Below, piece after piece: positions 45,615 to 53,808 of a stretch of DNA of 64,000 nt (within the stretch, counting starts at the first letter, position 1; every line of letters starts with the position of its first letter). The position numbers were made by a program, and so were the translations under genes. The DNA comes from Halorhabdus utahensis DSM 12940 (GTDB lineage Archaea > Halobacteriota > Halobacteria > Halobacteriales > Haloarculaceae). The stretch spans positions 2,046,001-2,110,000 of the forward strand of contig NC_013158.1 in NCBI RefSeq assembly GCF_000023945.1. Reading direction: 5' to 3'. The notes under the pieces were generated by a model that was not told where the DNA came from, did not search any database, and was given only the letters and a program-made list of their open reading frames with translations.

Positions 45615-46175
45615 TTATGTTGATCTCCATTGACGGTACCTTCGATGAATTCGATACAAAACAACTGTACTAAAGATAAATATGATTAGCCAAATCGACA
45701 TAGCAACTGCGAGAGTTAGGAATTCCGGCTGAGAAATTGAACCATATTCGTCCAGAGAGAATACGACAAGAGTCCCCCACAGGAACCAGAACGGCAGGGT
45801 AAGTGCTGCCCAGAGGACCGTCGTCATCGTTAGGAAGCCAGCGACTCCCCAGCGGTCATAATCGAGTAGCGTGGTAAGATGACGGAGGCCCGCGCGGGCT
45901 TGATATCTGGCCGGAACAACAATATCATCGGCCAATTGGTATGCTATGCGTTTTTCACCAGTCTGGACTAGAATACCGTCTTCAGAAAGTTCTCGAAGAT
46001 AATTTCTAATCTGGCCTTGGCCGATTTCCAATTCTTCCCCGACCGCAGTAGTGACTTCTGTGATATCGAACCTTTGTCCGGGATGTTTTTGAAACCACTC
46101 GACAATCTGGGCCTTTTTGTGACCTGACTCCTTTCTGAGATTGAAATCTTCGATCACGTCTTGAATATATCTCAT
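45615..46175 (-). CDS. Winged-helix membrane protein
   Basis: 186 residues. Residues 1-90 form an N-terminal winged helix (HKKAQIVEWFQKHPGQRFDITEVTTAVG...IRNYLRELSEDGILVQTGEKRIAYQL). Two transmembrane helices follow at about 117-140 (FLTMTTVLWAALTLPFWFLWGTL) and 152-175 (TLAVAMSIWLIIFIFSTVVLY), with a basic tail. Such membrane-tethered HTH proteins are common in haloarchaea and presumed one-component regulators. It is divergent from the TraB-like gene 296 bases away, which it could control. Confidence 0.7.
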   Translation of the reverse strand: MRYIQDVIEDFNLRKESGHKKAQIVEWFQKHPGQRFDITEVTTAVGEELEIGQGQIRNYLRELSEDGILVQTGEKRIAYQLADDIVVPARYQARAGLRHLTTLLDYDRWGVAGFLTMTTVLWAALTLPFWFLWGTLVVFSLDEYGSISQPEFLTLAVAMSIWLIIFIFSTVVLYRIHRRYRQWRST

Positions 46176-46471
46176 TTGAATTCACCCGAGTGCGATGGGA
46201 TTGAAATACCTGAAACTGAGATTTAAATACTCGAACACCGTTTCACTTTCTAAATATCTAAATATTATATCATGTCCCGGTTCCATGGTTGAATTGCAAT
46301 GTACAGACATTGCAGACCGAAAGTTCAGTGGCAGAGAATACAAGCATTCGGGTCCGACCTCTGTGCCGAATCAATTCACACTCGCATCGCTGAATTGTAC
46401 TGTTGCATGCGGACGCAGGACCGTACTCTTCGAAACAGTTCAACCAGCAGGGAATCTGTGGGGAGTATACA

Positions 46472-47200
46472 ATGAGTGATACAGAAGTCATCATCAAGGG
46501 AGAAGTCCACACCTCTAAAAGGGACTTGAAGGAAGAGCGAGAGATTCTCAAAGAGGGGGTGGACCATCTCATTCTTGAGGGTCCCGAAGAGAAAGAATGG
46601 GACTTCAAAATCACTCAGATATGGTATGCATGGATGCTTCTGATCTTCGAGTATCTCTTCGCTCAGATCATGTACGTTGACAAAACGATTCTTGAAGATA
46701 TCGCGGATATTCAGGGCGCAGAGAGGCAGTACACAAGGGACTCGAACGCATCGATCCTCGAGAATTCCCACACACTGATCAAAATTGCTGCAGCAATGCT
46801 TTTCTTCCTGCTATTCGCAGCTGCCATCGGACTTGGATTAGCTGGCCATGTCTTCGGAGGCGTATCGTTGTTACTCGTGAGTGGACTTCTTCCGCTGCTC
46901 CTCTTACGGATTCACGAATCCCGGAGAACAGATTCTGGCCGAGATATTCAGATCGCTCAGATGGTTGAGGAAGCCGCTCAAGATGGGGGCCGTATCGTCG
47001 TCATTGTTGGAAATGCACATGCAAAACGCCTCCCACAAATTGTTTCCGACGACTTACCCGAGTTGGATATCAGATCACCTGCGCATAAACTACTCTCATG
47101 GCCTTCGGCTAAGGAACTCTTCTACCCTTGGATCGTCTCTTTCAGTGCCCAGTATGGTGTCTTTGTGTCAATCTTAGCTTACGTAAGGTTTGCAATATAA
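46472..47200 (+). CDS. TraB/TIKI-like membrane protein
   Basis: 242 residues from the ATG giving MSDTEVIIKGEVHTSKRD. The G-E-x-H near the N-terminus, the LILEGPEE (H/E-L-E type) segment and the later VVIVGNAHAKRLPQIV match the general pattern of the TraB/ChaN/EreA-type hydrolase fold, whose members have paired G-x-x-H motifs. Two transmembrane helices lie at about 108-155 (IAAAMLFFLLFAAAIGLGLAG; GGVSLLLVSGLLPLLLL). A last hydrophobic stretch ends the protein. Family assignment is tentative; a membrane-bound metallohydrolase is possible. It is divergent from a membrane winged-helix gene. Confidence 0.5.
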   Translation: MSDTEVIIKGEVHTSKRDLKEEREILKEGVDHLILEGPEEKEWDFKITQIWYAWMLLIFEYLFAQIMYVDKTILEDIADIQGAERQYTRDSNASILENSHTLIKIAAAMLFFLLFAAAIGLGLAGHVFGGVSLLLVSGLLPLLLLRIHESRRTDSGRDIQIAQMVEEAAQDGGRIVVIVGNAHAKRLPQIVSDDLPELDIRSPAHKLLSWPSAKELFYPWIVSFSAQYGVFVSILAYVRFAI

Positions 47201-47563
47201 GTCTACGTTGCGTTAGGATCTGATGCACATACTGGTATATTGAGACGGTGGCGTTGCCGCAACTATTCATCCGCGAACGAAGCGAGCGGTTCACCAGCGG
47301 TCCTTTTCATCGAAGTTTTCGCGCACGTTCGTCCGTTCCAGAAAGCCAGCGTCGGGAGTCGAACCCGGATTTTCGTCCAGGGAGCACGTTCTCGTTTCTT
47401 TCTCGTGCGCCGTATCCATACTCGGCACGCCGGCTCGTGGCGGAGCTGTATTCGGCCGCCCTGGTCGGCTTCTTTGGGTGCCGCCGAGTTATGATCGGAC
47501 CCAGACGCTCATAAACCACGTGTTAGATTGTCCGAACCCGGCCGTTCGACGGGTTTCGAGCGC
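47201..47563. other. Intergenic region carrying a tRNA-like sequence
   Basis: 363 bases. The only structured element is the tRNA-like sequence on the minus strand at 47345-47434. Open frames over it on both strands are artefacts of GC-rich DNA. Confidence 0.5.
47345..47434 (-). tRNA. tRNA-like sequence (possible degenerate class II tRNA)
   Basis: On the minus strand GCCGGCG (47434-47428) pairs with CGCTGGC at the other end as a 7-bp acceptor stem with one G-U. GCCG...CGGC forms a D arm with a GG-containing loop, and TTCGACT between CCGGG and CCCGA forms a T arm with a mismatch at its base. Between them GCACG and CGTGC pair, but enclose a 15-base loop (agaaagaaacgagaa) rather than seven, so no anticodon can be assigned. 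A 15-base variable region with TCC/GGA suggests class II. CCA is not encoded, which is normal in archaea. It may be a decayed tRNA or attachment-site relic. Confidence 0.4.
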
Positions 47564-47950
47564 TCACCGGAGCCAACCTAGGACGAGTCCACAGACGAAC
47601 CCCACGGCGACGAGCACCAGGGATCGCCGTCGATCGATTGGCCGGACGAACCGCGCTCCGCGGTCGGTCACTTCGAGGGCACCCGCCGGTCGTGCGGAGA
47701 GCCCGCCACCGAGTCCGCCGCCTTCGGTGTCATCGTCGTCGCCGCTGGTGCCGCCACCGCCGCCGACGCCGTCCGCACCGCCGCCACCGCCCCCGCCACC
47801 CCCACCGAGGCCGTACTCGACGCGCGTCATCGGCACGACTGTCCGATTGCCGCACTCGATGGGCGTACTGTAGACCGTCTCGGCGGTCGTACCCGCTTCG
47901 ATGGCTTCGCTCAAGGACACAAACTCTTCGGGGAAATCCACGTCAGTCAC
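47564..47950 (-). CDS. GerW/YtfJ-family protein
   Basis: 128 residues. TVYSTPIECGNRTVVPMTRVEYGLG followed by a poly-Gly stretch, Asp-rich linker and GGGLGGGLSARPAGALEV reproduce the layout of the GerW (sporulation protein YtfJ) family. A transmembrane helix closes the protein (LVLVAVGFVCGLVLGWL). In bacteria the family is linked to spores, but haloarchaea do not sporulate and the role there is unknown. The Gly run is unusually long. It lies alone on the minus strand between the tRNA-like sequence and the ATP-grasp gene. Confidence 0.7.
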   Translation of the reverse strand: MTDVDFPEEFVSLSEAIEAGTTAETVYSTPIECGNRTVVPMTRVEYGLGGGGGGGGGGADGVGGGGGTSGDDDDTEGGGLGGGLSARPAGALEVTDRGARFVRPIDRRRSLVLVAVGFVCGLVLGWLR

Positions 47951-48178
47951 CCGCGTTCGTGAGCGCTTTCGTGCGCTTCGGGGCTATACCCCGCTGTGAT
48001 CTCTCCCCGGTCGATCCGTCGCCGTAGTCGCGACCCGCCTCTCGACGAGGCTGTTCTCCAGTCATCGACGTGACGTTCGACCGGCGGACGGAAAGCGACG
48101 GTCGGTCGTCGAAGCGCACGATGACGGTCTTCGAGGAGAACGCGGTTTATTGACGTCCGAACCTGACAGAGAAAGTAT

Positions 48179-48919
48179 ATGTCAGGCGCGACCGGGACCA
48201 GCAGTATCGGTCTCCTGTGCAAGCGAAACAAGCCAGTGTTCACGGAGGTCGCCGGACGTCTCCGCAATGCGGGCTACCGGGTCAGGTTCTTCCATCCACA
48301 GTCCGGACTCAGTCCACGCCAGGCTGCCGACCTCTCGTTGATCGTCAACAAGAAGACACTCCCGGTCGCCCTGCCGGCCCTCTGGCGTGCTCGACGAAGC
48401 GGGACGCCGCTGTGGAACAACCTCCAGGCGACGATCGTCCTCAGTTCACGGCTGGTCGGGCTTCGAGCAGCGTCGAAGATGGGACTACACACACCCGACA
48501 TCAGTTTCGAGAAGCCCACGGGCGAGTACGTCGCGAAGGGGGCCTACGTCTGGGGCAGCGACCCCGCACTCAACGGTGTGGGGGACTTCTATCAGGAACT
48601 GATCCCGACGGAGCCGGTCGATTACAAGTATTACGCTGTCAACGATGGGGACCGAACGCACGTCGAGGGGCGACGCGTCACCTCGAAGCTGTACGGTCGG
48701 AAACGATTCCTCAGTCGAGTGCAGCCTGCGCCGACCATCACCGCCGCGCTTCGGACATTCATCGACCGGTTCGATCTCCGCGGTATCGGTGTCGATTTCG
48801 TCAAAGGCGAGGCTGGCCAGTACTGGGCCGTCGACGTCAACCTCGCCGCAGGATACCGGGATACGGACCTCGAAGCCGCTCTCACCGACTCGATCATCGG
48901 GAGTCTGCCGGGGGAATGA
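48179..48919 (+). CDS. ATP-grasp-like ligase, RimK-type
   Basis: 246 residues, cytosolic. The middle and end follow an ATP-grasp pattern: a first part with SRLVGLRAASKMGLHTPD (as in enzymes that select an ATP-binding central domain), AKGAYVWG, YQELIPTEPVDYKYYAV, SKLYGRK, and the Mg-binding closing motif GVDFVKGEAGQYWAVDVN. Substrate is unknown; RimK-type enzymes ligate amino acids to carboxylates. At 246 residues it is short for the family (about 290-300), with the N-terminal domain reduced. Divergent from the GerW-like gene and convergent to the membrane protein at 48959. Confidence 0.6.
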   Translation: MSGATGTSSIGLLCKRNKPVFTEVAGRLRNAGYRVRFFHPQSGLSPRQAADLSLIVNKKTLPVALPALWRARRSGTPLWNNLQATIVLSSRLVGLRAASKMGLHTPDISFEKPTGEYVAKGAYVWGSDPALNGVGDFYQELIPTEPVDYKYYAVNDGDRTHVEGRRVTSKLYGRKRFLSRVQPAPTITAALRTFIDRFDLRGIGVDFVKGEAGQYWAVDVNLAAGYRDTDLEAALTDSIIGSLPGE

Positions 48920-48958
48920 GGCGTCGGCTGTCCCCCCGAACGAACGCGTCCAGCGTTC

Positions 48959-49966
48959 TCAGGACTGGCGCGGGATCAGCGGATCGATCGCGAGCGTCCG
49001 CTTTGCGACCGTGAAGATACGGAAGATGTAGGAGATGAACACCATGAAAGGTAGGAGCGTCATCGTGAAGGAAATCCCGATCACGGGGATGATGTGCTCG
49101 ATGCCGAACGTCCTGCCCGGGAAGGTGTTCCCGTCAAGGGAGACGAGCATCGTGCCCGCGAGGATGAGTGCCGGCACTGCCGCCGCGAGGATCACCTGCG
49201 AGAGGGCGATCAGCGACCACTGGAAGTAAAGCGTCTTGATGTACTCCCGTGCCGGTCCGTACAACATGAGTGCCTCCTTCAGTTCATCGAGCAACGCCAC
49301 CTGCTCGGCCGTCAGATCGTCCTCGTAGTCGTCGACGATGCGCTCGACCTGGAACACCTTCCAGCTGTAATCGAAGTTCAGGGCGGCAAACACCACGTCG
49401 AACGTCCCGAATTCGGCGGTTTCCAGTTGCGTTCGGACGTCCTGTGCGTTCGTGACGATACCCTCCGAGAGGTCCGTGAGATCCCGCGCCAAGTCCTCGT
49501 TGCCGGCGTCGTCGATGTCCTGCACCAGTTCGGCCCGCTCGGAGGTGGCTTCCAGGATGTCGCTGAGGAATTTCGAGGGCTTCGTCGAACAGGGGGCCCC
49601 GATCAGCACCGAGGCGCGATCCCGAAACTCCATCGCCCCGTCCAGGCGCTCGAACTGGTCGCCGAGTGGCCCGTTCTCCTGGGTGAGGATGAGCTGTCCG
49701 AACGTGACGACGATGGTCGTCCCGGTCACGATGACGATGATCATCGTCGAGAACAGCCGCTCGGACAGGTCTCCTTCGGTGTCCATCTGGTACACTTCCG
49801 GACGGAGGATGAAGGTACTGATCGTGAAGACGAGGAAGAACATGGCAGCGAGGATCCCGGCGACGAGCAGTCGGTTGCCGGACAGCAACAGCCACGACAC
49901 GATCCGGGTCGTCTGGGAGCGCTCGCGGACCGTGTCGTGCGTGTTGACGGTGTCCTCCGTCGGCAT
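48959..49966 (-). CDS. Four-helix membrane protein of unknown function
   Basis: 335 residues from the ATG at 49966 (MPTEDTVNTHD); the frame is open 49 codons further but without hydrophobic or conserved features. Transmembrane segments at about 30-52 (LLVAGILAAMFFLVFTISTFIL), 72-95 (IIVIVTGTTIVVTFGQLIL), 250-275 (ALSQVILAAAVPALILAGTMLVS) and 285-315, with a 150-residue cytosolic or external helical domain between pairs (ERLDGAMEFRDRAS..., LARDLTDLSEGIVTNAQDV). This arrangement recurs among haloarchaeal hypothetical membrane proteins; function unknown. Confidence 0.65.
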   Translation of the reverse strand: MPTEDTVNTHDTVRERSQTTRIVSWLLLSGNRLLVAGILAAMFFLVFTISTFILRPEVYQMDTEGDLSERLFSTMIIVIVTGTTIVVTFGQLILTQENGPLGDQFERLDGAMEFRDRASVLIGAPCSTKPSKFLSDILEATSERAELVQDIDDAGNEDLARDLTDLSEGIVTNAQDVRTQLETAEFGTFDVVFAALNFDYSWKVFQVERIVDDYEDDLTAEQVALLDELKEALMLYGPAREYIKTLYFQWSLIALSQVILAAAVPALILAGTMLVSLDGNTFPGRTFGIEHIIPVIGISFTMTLLPFMVFISYIFRIFTVAKRTLAIDPLIPRQS

Positions 49967-50101
49967 GGCGTTACCCACCCCCGTTCGATCGTCTGCTGGG
50001 CTTCGACGCGTCCAGTTCCACGCTCCCGGGCGCGAACGAGGGGCGCCGCGGGCGAATGGGTCCGTGCACGCTCGGTCGGTAGTTGCCACTCTGGATCGGT
50101 G

Positions 50102-50149
50102 GATGATCGGCACTCACCGTCAGTCGATGATCGTCACTCGCCGTCGGTC
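50102..50149 (+). repeat. 24-bp tandem duplication
   Basis: Units 50102-50125 and 50126-50149 (gatgatcg-cactc-ccgtc-gtc pattern) differ at three positions. Located in the non-coding interval between the membrane protein and the beta-helix gene. Confidence 0.75.
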
Positions 50150-50244
50150 GACAGTCGGGGTGGCTCACGATCATCTCGGCTCACGTCGGCCAGATAGCGG
50201 TGGTTTCGGGACAGTACGGACGGACGCGACCGCCGAAGGGTTCA

Positions 50245-51399
50245 TCACGACTGTTTCGGCCCCTCGTGAGCGTCCGCATCGCGGCCATCGTACTGGATGC
50301 TGACAGTCGCATCGCCATCGACGGAGAGTGCCTCGAGGTTTCCCCGGAACCAGTACGCCTCGACGGTGTCCTCGACGACGCCCTGGACGGCCGGGTGCAC
50401 GCCATAGCCGTCGCTGATCCGTGCGTCGTGGTGGCCCGCCGTGACGACTGCGTCGGCCTCGAAGGCGTAGGCACTCGGCTCGCCGGACTCCCCGGCCGCG
50501 AACACGATGCTGTGAGGGAGGTCCACGTCTGTGTTCGCCCGCCAGCGGTTCGATGGGCGGCCGAACCCACCCGCCGCCGCCTTCGCCGAAGTCGGGACGC
50601 CGTCGGGGATCGAGAGGTCGGGGTCGTCGGACACCGCCGGACTCACGTCGACGGTGGACCCGCACGTCCGCTGGATGGGGCCCCGGTAGCCGCCGCTCTC
50701 GAAGCTGATCCGACCGGGGGCGTCGTTCGCGCCGGCGACGATGGCGTTGGGGTAGGGGCCGTCGGCGAAGTGTGAGTCCCTGATCGTCACGGTGCCGCCG
50801 TTCCAGACCCAGACCGGCCGGCCGTTTGTTTCGAGGTACTCGTCATCGTCGTGGCCGTAGTCCGTCCCGTCGGTGTAGGCGACGCAGTTCTCGATCAGAT
50901 CCGCGCCACCCCCGCAGCGAAACGTCGCGACGCCGTTGTTCTTCCCGAAACAGCGATCGAAGTGCACGCTGCCCGCCCCGGCGGCGGTGTTCGAACAGTG
51001 AAACCCGTTGTTCGGGAACCCCTGGACGTTACACCGGTGCAAGCGGACGTCCGCCTCGTTGCCGTGGTGCAGAAAGACCCCGCCGGGGCCGTGGACGCAC
51101 CCCGACCCCTCTCTGGTTGCGCCGTCGCCCATGTAGACGTTCTCGACGAGGACGTCACCGGGATCGCCGTCGATCCAGAGCAGGAACCGACCGCCCCGGT
51201 AGCACCCCTCGAACCCGACGTTTCGGATCACAGAGTTCGATCCGGTGACGCGGAGGCAGACGCTGTCACCGGTCGAGAGGTCGATCAGTTTGTTTGCGAA
51301 CGTTTCCCCACGATCGACGTGGATCTCCTGGCCCCTGGCAGGGATGACGCCGTACTCCTCGCTGCCGTTGGTCTCCGATGCTGACGGTTCGATTGCCAT
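50245..51399 (-). CDS. Right-handed parallel beta-helix protein
   Basis: 384 residues from the ATG giving MAIEPSASET; upstream codons in the frame have no support. Successive strand-turn rungs are visible (VIRNVGFEGCYRGG, VLVENVYMGDGA, VRLHRCNVQGFPNNGFHCSN, VHFDRCFGKNNGVATFRCGG, ADLIENCVAYTDG, VTIRDSHFADG), as in pectate-lyase-like beta-helices, with about six Cys in the rungs. No signal peptide is present. Carbohydrate binding or cleavage is typical of the fold, but catalytic residues cannot be assigned. Divergent neighbours offer no functional hint. Confidence 0.65.
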   Translation of the reverse strand: MAIEPSASETNGSEEYGVIPARGQEIHVDRGETFANKLIDLSTGDSVCLRVTGSNSVIRNVGFEGCYRGGRFLLWIDGDPGDVLVENVYMGDGATREGSGCVHGPGGVFLHHGNEADVRLHRCNVQGFPNNGFHCSNTAAGAGSVHFDRCFGKNNGVATFRCGGGADLIENCVAYTDGTDYGHDDDEYLETNGRPVWVWNGGTVTIRDSHFADGPYPNAIVAGANDAPGRISFESGGYRGPIQRTCGSTVDVSPAVSDDPDLSIPDGVPTSAKAAAGGFGRPSNRWRANTDVDLPHSIVFAAGESGEPSAYAFEADAVVTAGHHDARISDGYGVHPAVQGVVEDTVEAYWFRGNLEALSVDGDATVSIQYDGRDADAHEGPKQS

Positions 51400-51507
51400 G
51401 TTTCCACGAGCGTGTTCAGGATGATAAACGACCCAACCGAGAGAACAGGCGAATCCGTGAACGCCGTCGGATCGAGGGTTCTCGAATGGCAATACGGCTC
51501 CCCGACC

Positions 51508-52758
51508 CTACGTGGGCGGGACGTGTTCGTGAACCACCGATTTCGCGCGGTCGAGCGATACGTGTCCACCGCCGGAGAGGGTCTCGAAGACGCCCAGGTT
51601 CCGGAGCAGGGCCTCGGTCTCGTCGCGGGGGAGTGTGAGATCGCGCTGGACGTGGTAGATCGCCGTCGCCGCGTCAAGCGCTTCGATGACTGCCTCGCGG
51701 TCGAGGTCGTTGCGGTCGCAGAGTTCCGCGGCCATGGAGACATCGTCTGCGTCGGCTTCCTCTTCATCGGACCCGTCCTCGTCAGTATCTTCATCGCGCT
51801 CCTTTTCGTCTTCGTCGCGGTCGCTCGTCCGATCCCCGGAGACGCAGTCGGCACAGGGATCGAAGTCCGGCACGGTCTCCCCATCCACGACAGTGACGTC
51901 GGTCGCCGACGCGAGTCGGGGGCAGTCCGCCCGCCTGTGGTATGTCTCGGTCGGTGAGTTCGAGATCGCGACGAGTCCGTCCGCGAGGTCCGTCGAGACG
52001 CACGTCCCGCACGGGCGATGGTGGGGGACGACCGAGCGGTCCTTCTCGACGAAGTCCTTCGCTCGCCGCAACTGCGGACAGTCCGGGCGGACGTGAAACA
52101 CCTGTGAGGGGCTGCCGCCACCGGTCGCAACGTACACCGTCCCCGCCACGTCGGTGGTCTCCTCTACCGTGTCGTCTTCGGATCGATCGACCGGATTGTC
52201 TTCGGATCGGTCGATCGTGTCGTCCTCGTCCGCCGATCCCTCGTCGGTGGCCGACTCCTCGGAGACGACCGGCGAGTACAGCTTCCGCCGGCCGTCCGTG
52301 GGGTCAGGGACGGTCTCGATGAGGCCGGCCCCGGCGAGTTTCGGCAGCCAGGACCGCACACTCTGGATCGTGGCGTCGACCTGGTCCGCGATGTCACCCG
52401 ACGCCCTGGGGCCACCCAGCGTCCGGAGTGCGTCGAGCGTCTCACGCTCGCCGTCCGTGAGCTCTTGCCCGGCGACGCTGGGGTATCCGTCCTCCGATGG
52501 GTCGGGATCAGTTTCGTGATCCGACTCATTGGGTTCACTTTGCTTCTCGAGCTCCCTGATTCGGGCTTCGAGGGTCCCCGTGGGATCGGTGGCTTTCTGC
52601 CTGATCGGGTCGAAGTCCGACGGGAGTCCGAGCGTCAGGGTGAGACGGAGCGTGCCGTCGTCAGTGGTCCGATCATCCACTGTGGCGTCGATCCCCATCC
52701 GTTCGATCGGTTCGAGGATGTCGGCGATCTGCCGGTGTCGCTCGGCGAGATCACTCAT
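51508..52758 (-). CDS. Winged-helix protein with two Cys-cluster domains
   Basis: 416 residues from ATG at 52758 (MSDLAERHRQ). Residues 95-165 form a winged helix (LTDGERETLDALRTLGG...IQSVRSWLPKLAGAGLIETV). Residues 205-310 contain two copies of a small domain with the layout Y/FH-x4-CPxL...PC-x2-C: FHVRPDCPQL...RPCGTC and YHRRADCPRL...DPCADC, probably zinc-binding and reminiscent of the Cys tails on some secreted nucleases. A Glu/Asp-rich linker leads to a helical C-terminus. Its start overlaps the preceding small open frame (ATGA). It may be a DNA-binding regulator sensing a metal or thiol. Confidence 0.6.
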   Translation of the reverse strand: MSDLAERHRQIADILEPIERMGIDATVDDRTTDDGTLRLTLTLGLPSDFDPIRQKATDPTGTLEARIRELEKQSEPNESDHETDPDPSEDGYPSVAGQELTDGERETLDALRTLGGPRASGDIADQVDATIQSVRSWLPKLAGAGLIETVPDPTDGRRKLYSPVVSEESATDEGSADEDDTIDRSEDNPVDRSEDDTVEETTDVAGTVYVATGGGSPSQVFHVRPDCPQLRRAKDFVEKDRSVVPHHRPCGTCVSTDLADGLVAISNSPTETYHRRADCPRLASATDVTVVDGETVPDFDPCADCVSGDRTSDRDEDEKERDEDTDEDGSDEEEADADDVSMAAELCDRNDLDREAVIEALDAATAIYHVQRDLTLPRDETEALLRNLGVFETLSGGGHVSLDRAKSVVHEHVPPT

Positions 52759-53108
52759 GACTCGCCTCCGGTTCGTTCGACGTCCACACCCAGCGCTCCG
52801 TGGCCGGTCAGTCCCCGGAAGGGGTCTGTCCCGCTGCTCCTGTTCGTCGTCACATCTCTCGGTTGGTCCACCTGGCGCGTGTCCCCGCTGGCCGTGCCGG
52901 TCGCGCTCGCACTGCCCGCTCCCCCAGCCACGCGTCGAAACGAAACGCCCCTGCCGTCCCATGCCAGGGTCGGCCGGTCGCCGCTTTCCCGCCGGGGCTG
53001 CTGACTGTTCGTCGGACGATTCCTCGGGTCGGACGTGGAGTATTGCATCTTGGATGCCTCGTGTTCTCTCCGCCGCCGAGTTGACCACAGCCGCCCGGAA
53101 CGGTCCAC
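52755..53108 (-). CDS. Possible small protein upstream of the Cys-cluster gene
   Basis: 117 residues with a GTG start 14 bases after the RHH gene's stop and a stop overlapping the next ATG by four bases (gagtcATGA), which looks like an operon member. The composition (Arg/Gly/Ser/Thr-rich, little hydrophobic core) is unconvincing, another frame is also open here, and no family is recognised. It could equally be non-coding leader. Confidence 0.25.
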   Translation of the reverse strand: MDRSGRLWSTRRRREHEASKMQYSTSDPRNRPTNSQQPRRESGDRPTLAWDGRGVSFRRVAGGAGSASATGTASGDTRQVDQPRDVTTNRSSGTDPFRGLTGHGALGVDVERTGGES

Positions 53109-53121
53109 TCGGCCGACGGCG

Positions 53122-53319
53122 TCAGTCGGCCGGATCTCCGTCCGTCGAACCGGAGATTGTCCCGAACAGCACGCTATCGTCGATATCGTCGATATCCTGC
53201 AGCCCGAGTCTGACTAGCCGGTTGATCACTTCGGATTCGGGTAATCCGGTTCTGTCGGCGATCTCGTCGACATCGGCGGCAAGCGAATCTTGACACTGGA
53301 ATGTGAGTCTGTCTGTCAT
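53122..53319 (-). CDS. Ribbon-helix-helix (CopG/Arc-type) DNA-binding protein
   Basis: 65 residues: a strand DRLTFQCQD, then helix SLAADVDEIADRTG, turn LPESEVINRLVRLGL, fitting the ribbon-helix-helix fold, with an acidic tail. Such proteins bind as dimers of dimers and often regulate their own accessory operon or act as antitoxins. Upstream of the possible small protein and the Cys-cluster winged-helix gene, which may form its operon. Confidence 0.6.
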   Translation of the reverse strand: MTDRLTFQCQDSLAADVDEIADRTGLPESEVINRLVRLGLQDIDDIDDSVLFGTISGSTDGDPAD

Positions 53320-53466
53320 ACGTATTCAACATATTAGATAATGTACTGGTGCATGATAAACATGTTCTACTGTTCTACTGATGCAGTAAATAGATGTGTC
53401 TAAGTACCGCCTCTCTAATGCTCCGATGACCCAGAGTTTTTGTGCACCTGCAACCTTCCGTTGGGT

Positions 53467-53661
53467 ATGGAGCGAACTGAAAAAATCAGCACAAGTGTCA
53501 CGGAGGACGAGAAGAGCCGTTTTCGCGTCCTCGCTGCGGAACGGGACATGACCATGGCCGAGTTGCTCCGAGAACTCGTTTATGAGGAGATCAAGGGGGA
53601 CGACGAGCGGACATTGGGGCCAGAGGAGAATCCGAATCCAGAGGCGAAAACGACCGATTGA
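53467..53661 (+). CDS. Small ribbon-helix-helix-like protein
   Basis: 64 residues from ATG giving MERTEKISTSVTEDEKSRF: strand KISTSVTE, helix DEKSRFRVLAAERDM, turn TMAELLRELVYEEI, the pattern of an RHH repressor, with a Pro/Glu tail. It is divergent from the other RHH gene with AT-rich DNA in between; the two may share an operator region. It precedes gltX by about 150 bases but is probably accessory. Confidence 0.6.
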   Translation: MERTEKISTSVTEDEKSRFRVLAAERDMTMAELLRELVYEEIKGDDERTLGPEENPNPEAKTTD

Positions 53662-53808
53662 GAAGGCTCCGCTCACTCCGCAATCGCCGTCCTTGGCGGG
53701 ATTTCAGCGATCTCAGTCGGGGGCCTGCTGTACTCCTTGCCATCGCGTGAGCCTCGGCTAACATCGAACCCGACGACGTTTTGACGACCGCCCTGCAATC
53801 GTCTGCCA

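Noticed and set aside
46195..46479. Short open frame upstream of the TraB-like gene
   Set aside because: Lies in the divergent promoter region, no domain, and overlaps the better-supported ATG at 46472.
47240..47514. Plus-strand small proteins over the tRNA-like sequence
   Set aside because: Arg/Ser/Pro-rich composition without domains; overlap structured RNA-like sequence.
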